From Epiperipatus broadwayi (lineage: Eukaryota; Onychophora; Udeonychophora; Euonychophora; Peripatidae), in the NCBI GenBank assembly GCA_028023455.1, contig JAQFVV010000042.1, forward strand, positions 7,337,922 through 7,401,921: a stretch of 64,000 nucleotides of DNA, given 5' to 3'. Below the pieces are notes generated by a model that did no database searches, had not been told where the DNA came from, and worked only from the letters and a program-made list of their open reading frames with translations. This document shows, piece by piece, positions 59,901 through 64,000 of this stretch. The first letter of the stretch is position 1; the number at the start of each line of letters is the position of its first letter. The position numbers and the translations under genes are program-made.

Positions 59901-62900
59901 AAATGAAAAACACCATATCATGGATGGATTAATGTGACTAATGCTTTTTTTTTTTTTTTTATTCCAGCTGTGAAATGAAGTCTTTAGAAATGAACAACAA
60001 AGAATTTGTCATTTACTGTAATGCAAAATTTAAAACAAATAATGATTAAATTTATTTGAAGGAATTTTATTAACCTGAAACCTATTGGAAGAAATAAAAT
60101 GTGTAAATCAACTTGGATAAAATTATTTATAAACTTCCATGCATAATGATAGTTATATATATGATTTGCTTTTTTTATTTTTTTTTATATAATAAATTTA
60201 GTTGTAAGCATTGGGATTAATAAATGTTGTTGTCAACAAGAAGCAGATCTGGTAGTGTGTTTTTCTTTTGTTCAAACTAGAGTGATATTTGAATGTATTG
60301 TATAAAAATAGGTTGTTCCTGTGTTATATTTGTTATTCCTAAATTATCCTACTGGGTATGAGATTCTCTTGTTTTACATACCTCATATTTTATTGATATA
60401 TATCCCATGGTATCGCAATGTGTACATGTTAATAGAAATGATTAAATCATGTTTTATTTATATGTATTTGAATGTACTTATAATAATAATGCTAAATTTA
60501 ATAAATAGTAATTATTCCATGGCTACAGGTCTGGTAGAATGTTTCATTTGAGATCTTAATGTTGTATAAATAGGGTGTGTTTAGTGAAAAATAAATGTTC
60601 CCTAAATATGAAGATTAACAAGATGATGCCATTAGAACAGTATGTTTCAAATATAGAAAATATTGGGATGCAGAGTAATCTTTTGGATTGGTTTTAATAA
60701 ATTTTAAAATAATAAGGATATATTAGAGATCTTACCTGTACGCAACCTTCTTTATTGATTTGTGCATTTGTGTGAACAACACTTCCCATTACACAATGGT
60801 ACATTTTCCTGCAATCTTTTCTTTAGAACAGTGCTTGTATAAAAAACTCGGTTGTATAAGAATGTTGTAGGAATATTCATATAGTTATCTTATATTTTAT
60901 ATTTATTCTATCTTATGCATTTTATTTGTTTTAATAAATTATTTCATTATCGTTTTAGAATAAAAGTTTGCATTTTACTTATCATCATCACTCTCATGTT
61001 AAATCTATTAATGTAATCATATTAATATAATTTTATTACAGCTTATCAAGTGAATATTATTTATATTAAAATTGCTTTAGAGCTCATTTGCGCTACTTTC
61101 ATAGCTCTGTTTATATGCTATAAAGTATGTGCTGAATACAATCTCAAAATACCCATTTGTATCCCATCATAACTTGAGAAACTGTATCATATAGATATCT
61201 AAGTCTTTATAGTATTAGAAGAGTAGAAGAAATAATATGTAGGTGAAAATATTACTTTGATATTTGTGGCATAATTCTAGCCACATGTTTTATTGGTATT
61301 GAATATAAAATTATTAATGTATACAATATTTAAATGCTGGATAATCCCTGAAATTTATTGTTAATATTTTTACTTATTGATCTTATTTATATTTTTAAGA
61401 GAGGTTAAGCTAAGAGTTAGGCAGTCACCGCTTGGTAATTGGTCATTTTAACCTTGCAGGCCATTACAATATATATATATCGTGATTGTGATTTCTTTTG
61501 ATTTTAAAATTTGAATATATTCACAACCAAATGTACTTATATGTAGTATTTAACCTATTAATGTGACGCTATAATAATAATTATAACCACTCTGTTTGAT
61601 ATTTATGTGGCATTATACTAAAACATCAAAATATGTTTGATTACAGATATATGCAATCATAATGAGGTGTGGATTGAGGTATTTCAAGTTTCTAATTTAT
61701 CTGATGATATATTTAAAATACATGTGCAGTGAGAGAGAGTGTTTCAGTGATATGTTAATAACTATCTCCTTATAGGATTGCCTTTATAACAGATTGTTGA
61801 TATTTGATTGTTTTTTTTAAACAAAAGAGCTGTAGTAATGTCATTTATATAATATTAATAGCATTAGTATAAATTTAAACTTAGATAGTTAACTAGTAAT
61901 AAGGAAATTAATTCTTGAACTGCATATATATATATATAAAATCTAGGCTCATCAGATTTGCTAGAGATTTAAATATCTGTTCATTTATGTCAGAATAATA
62001 GCTAGAAATTCGTATAGAAATAGATTTATGTTATGTATTTAAATTTATATCTATCATATGTAATATATAATTGTTTGAAATAGCTATTTATGACAAACTA
62101 ATCTCATATTTAATAAAATACTTTTATTTTGTAACAATCTTGCCTAATTATAAAATAAATGATATTTATTATGAATCATATGTACTAATTTATCCATTTT
62201 TTTATCTTTCTATTATTGTAGATGGAATCACCATTATTGATATAAAATTTTAAAAATGGTGGTATTAAAATAGGAGTGGATATTATATTTTGGTATATAT
62301 AATTCTGTTTATGAAATTATTCTTGTGGTTGTATTGGAAGAAACATAATTTTATCTATACTATAATTTCTGCATTATTCTTTGATATTTTTTTTTTTAAT
62401 TCTTAAGAGATGAGTCAGTATCAGTTGACTATTTACCCTCTTTTTGATTTACTTTATATCTTAGCATCGAAATTGTTGAAATTTTATTATTTGTTGACAT
62501 GCTAAAAAATTTCATGTCTTTTTAATAAAATAATGAAGCAATAATAATGTCAATAAAGATAAGTGTTTAGGTATACATATATAGGATATGTAAGTAACTG
62601 TTTAGATATATATAGGATATGTGAGTATTTGAGAAATTGACTTCAAAAAGATCATACCTTTTATATATTCATATTTTTTTGTTCACTGCTATAAAAAAAA
62701 ACAATTCATCAGAAATTATTTTAGAAAAAGGGAATATAAAATTACAGTATACTTTAGTTTATTATCTGTGGGAATTCCTTGTGATGGAGGAGTGAGTTCA
62801 TCTTCTTGCTATGCTTATGACTTTGGGTTCAAATCTGGATAGAACTTATAAATTTTTTTAGAAAGTTAAGAATTTCTAAGCAAATATTCAGTTTTTTTTA

Positions 62901-63360
62901 GACCCATACATAACTATTTCGTTATCTCAATATTGATCAATAATGTTTGCTATTTTTTAGTTAGGAATGAAGAAATTATTCAAACAGAAGTCAATTTCCA
63001 ATAATGCGAGTTTTCAGCATTTTATAATATTAGGAATGAAGAATTAGATTTAATCTACTTTAATCAGATGAGTCTGTTTACTTATTGAATGAAGAAATTT
63101 TTTTAGACAGTTAATTATCACAAATATTACCTTAGGAATCTGTAGAGATTTCAATTAGAAGATAGATTCTGAATAAATTTTAAGTCTTTCATTGTAGCAA
63201 CTGTATGCATAGATTGGATAGGAATTTTAATTAAATAGTTCATAATTTGGATTTGATCATGATCACATAAATCAGTGGCTTTTAAATTTTACTTGTGAAG
63301 CAGATATATACAGTAACCATAAATAAATCTAGGTTGACTAATGACAGTCATTTAACACAT
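59901..63360. other. Intron stretch without recognised gene
   Basis: AT-rich sequence. GGCCATTACA followed by an AT microsatellite at 61459-61480 may be another LTR end. A roughly 35-bp unit is repeated twice near 62564-62630 (TATAGGATATGT shared). Open frames at 60321-60551 and 62071-62253 lack any signature. Confidence 0.45.
62778..62850 (+). repeat. tRNA-like sequence (possible SINE head)
   Basis: TTGTGATGGAGGAGTGAG in A-box position and TTTGGGTTCAAATCTGG, a good B box, about 45 nt apart, followed by an AT-rich tail (AACTTATAAATTTTTTTAG). Probably the head of an old SINE. No target duplication was seen. Confidence 0.45.
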
Positions 63361-63460
63361 TATTTGAACTCAGACTTTCAAGCTTCCTACAGCTCTCTCC
63401 ATCCTATACAACCAATACACATGACCACATAATGTGAAAAAGATATATTAAGTTCACTAT
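63361..63460 (+). repeat. Isolated arm-like copy of foldback element 1
   Basis: GACTTTCAAGCTTCCTACAG, then ACACATGACCACA and GAAAAAGATATATTA follow the left arm of the foldback at 16904-16970 (GACTTTCATGCTCCTCTTAA, ACACATGACCACCA, AAAAAAGATAAATGA). Only one arm is seen before sequence similarity fades. Confidence 0.55.
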
Positions 63461-64000
63461 AGATAATGTATAGTTGTGTTTAAATATTAAAACATTTTTG
63501 TATATCATGCAACCTTCACTATGCTGATTGAACTCACAGGTTTTATCTGATGAGATCAAAAAATTGTTAGTTAAATTTTATTATGTAATCAGAGAATCAA
63601 AACCTTTGATCATTACCAGAGTTTTATATCTTTATTTTTTATATTTATATAAAAACCATGTTAGAAAGGGAATAACAAAACAACTGACTATATTTATTTC
63701 TTACCTTTCTTTTTTTATCATAACCAGATTAAATATAAAGAATTACATTTTTACACACTTTTTATTGTAATATTTGGAGTATTTTGATTTTTTCCCAGAC
63801 AACTATTTTCAGTTTTCTTATTACTTTAAAATGCTTACATGTTTTTATTATATTCTAAACAAGAAAGATATTTTATATCCATTTCATGGTTTTAATCAGA
63901 TTCTATAGGTGCCAATTTACAATGACAAAAAATTTTGATATCCAAAAGAATAACTTGCTTTTAAAGTAGAAAGATTGTTCATGTATTATTCATTTGTGTC
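63461..64000. other. Window end, no recognised gene
   Basis: AT-rich intronic DNA. The frame at 63528-63770 is AT-driven and unsupported. Confidence 0.45.

Larger units (their letters stand above)
66..64000 (+). other. TBC1D16: TBC1D16 locus, 5' part of the gene (runs off the right edge)
   Basis: This entry is the gene-level summary. Four exons on the + strand splice into one open frame of 1605 nt (535 codons) that matches the N-terminal half of animal TBC1D16. The order is a conserved head (residues 1-90), a long low-complexity Ser/Thr/Pro-rich linker (about 91-465), and the conserved RSLRLFF/SRESQYK block (about 466-530). In vertebrates TBC1D16 is a Rab GTPase-activating protein, reported to act on Rab4A in endosomal receptor recycling. 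The catalytic TBC domain with its Arg and Gln fingers is absent here and must be encoded beyond position 64000. The linker is longer than I recall for the vertebrate protein. Identification is by recognised sequence blocks; the exon junctions are read directly. Confidence 0.9.
49203..64000 (+). other. TBC1D16 intron 4, 5' part (continues beyond window)
   Basis: The donor is AAG|GTTAGT. The stretch holds the hAT, Penelope-like, LTR-like and tRNA-derived insertions listed below. I looked for the next TBC1D16 exon in all frames after acceptor-like AG sites and found none that resembles the family. Confidence 0.75.

Noticed and set aside
49203-64000. Next TBC1D16 exon within the window
   Set aside because: Acceptor-like AG sites (for example near 58580, 59113, 59968 and 63800) were read in phase 0. 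None continues with sequence resembling the family, and most hit a stop within a few codons.
1-64000. CRISPR array, phage, plasmid or operon structure
   Set aside because: No regularly spaced repeats with unique spacers, no dense gene packing and no ribosome-binding-site pattern. Introns and retroelements mark the DNA as animal nuclear.

Overview
The window is strongly AT-rich eukaryotic DNA. It has spliceosomal introns with GT/AG borders, one of them about 35 kb long, and several kinds of eukaryotic transposable element. The only host gene I can support is an animal-type TBC1D16 (TBC-domain Rab GTPase-activating protein) on the + strand, so the source is a metazoan. Long introns, Penelope-like elements, a hAT element of the ZBED5/GTF2IRD2-like kind and short tRNA-derived insertions would suit a mollusc or another invertebrate with a large genome. 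I cannot name the species from sequence alone.

Gene layout. Four coding exons of TBC1D16 lie at 99-293, 35247-35826, 43563-44219 and 49030-49202. They join without a frame error (intron phases 0, 1, 1, 0) into the first 535 codons. These encode a conserved N-terminal block, a long Ser/Thr/Pro-rich linker with one probable coiled coil, and the conserved block ahead of the catalytic region. The TBC catalytic domain is not in the window, so the gene runs past position 64000. A splice acceptor just before the first coding exon shows that at least one 5' untranslated exon and the promoter lie upstream of position 1.

Intron 1 (294-35246) holds most of the repeats. It contains a Penelope-like foldback copy with a 13-bp target duplication (3212-4233), a second Penelope endonuclease fragment (about 7640-7947), and two related 2.5-kb noncoding TG...CA elements with perfect 4-bp target duplications (9533-12047 and 20263-24998). 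The second of these was split by a 2.2-kb element of similar architecture (21652-23842). Intron 1 also holds a 112-bp tRNA-derived insertion with a 14-bp target duplication (19004-19115) and its relative (33204-33280), a foldback repeat (about 16864-17512), a 130-bp tandem duplication, and copies of a repeat with a conserved TATA motif. Intron 2 carries a second foldback repeat (about 37558-38322) next to another copy of the TATA repeat. Intron 3 looks almost empty. Intron 4 carries a complete but dead hAT transposon with a perfect 8-bp target duplication (49514-52515), a decayed Penelope-like element with reverse transcriptase and GIY-YIG remains (about 53060-55575, minus strand), a 492-bp solo-LTR-like insertion (56068-56559) and an 82-bp tRNA-Gly-like retrocopy (59809-59890).

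No intact transposase or reverse transcriptase, rRNA, functional tRNA gene, CRISPR array or prokaryotic feature is visible. The least familiar structures are the family of noncoding TG...CA elements with 4-bp target duplications (often ATAT) and the very short tRNA-derived insertions. Element names rest on motifs and termini read by eye, not on database searches.
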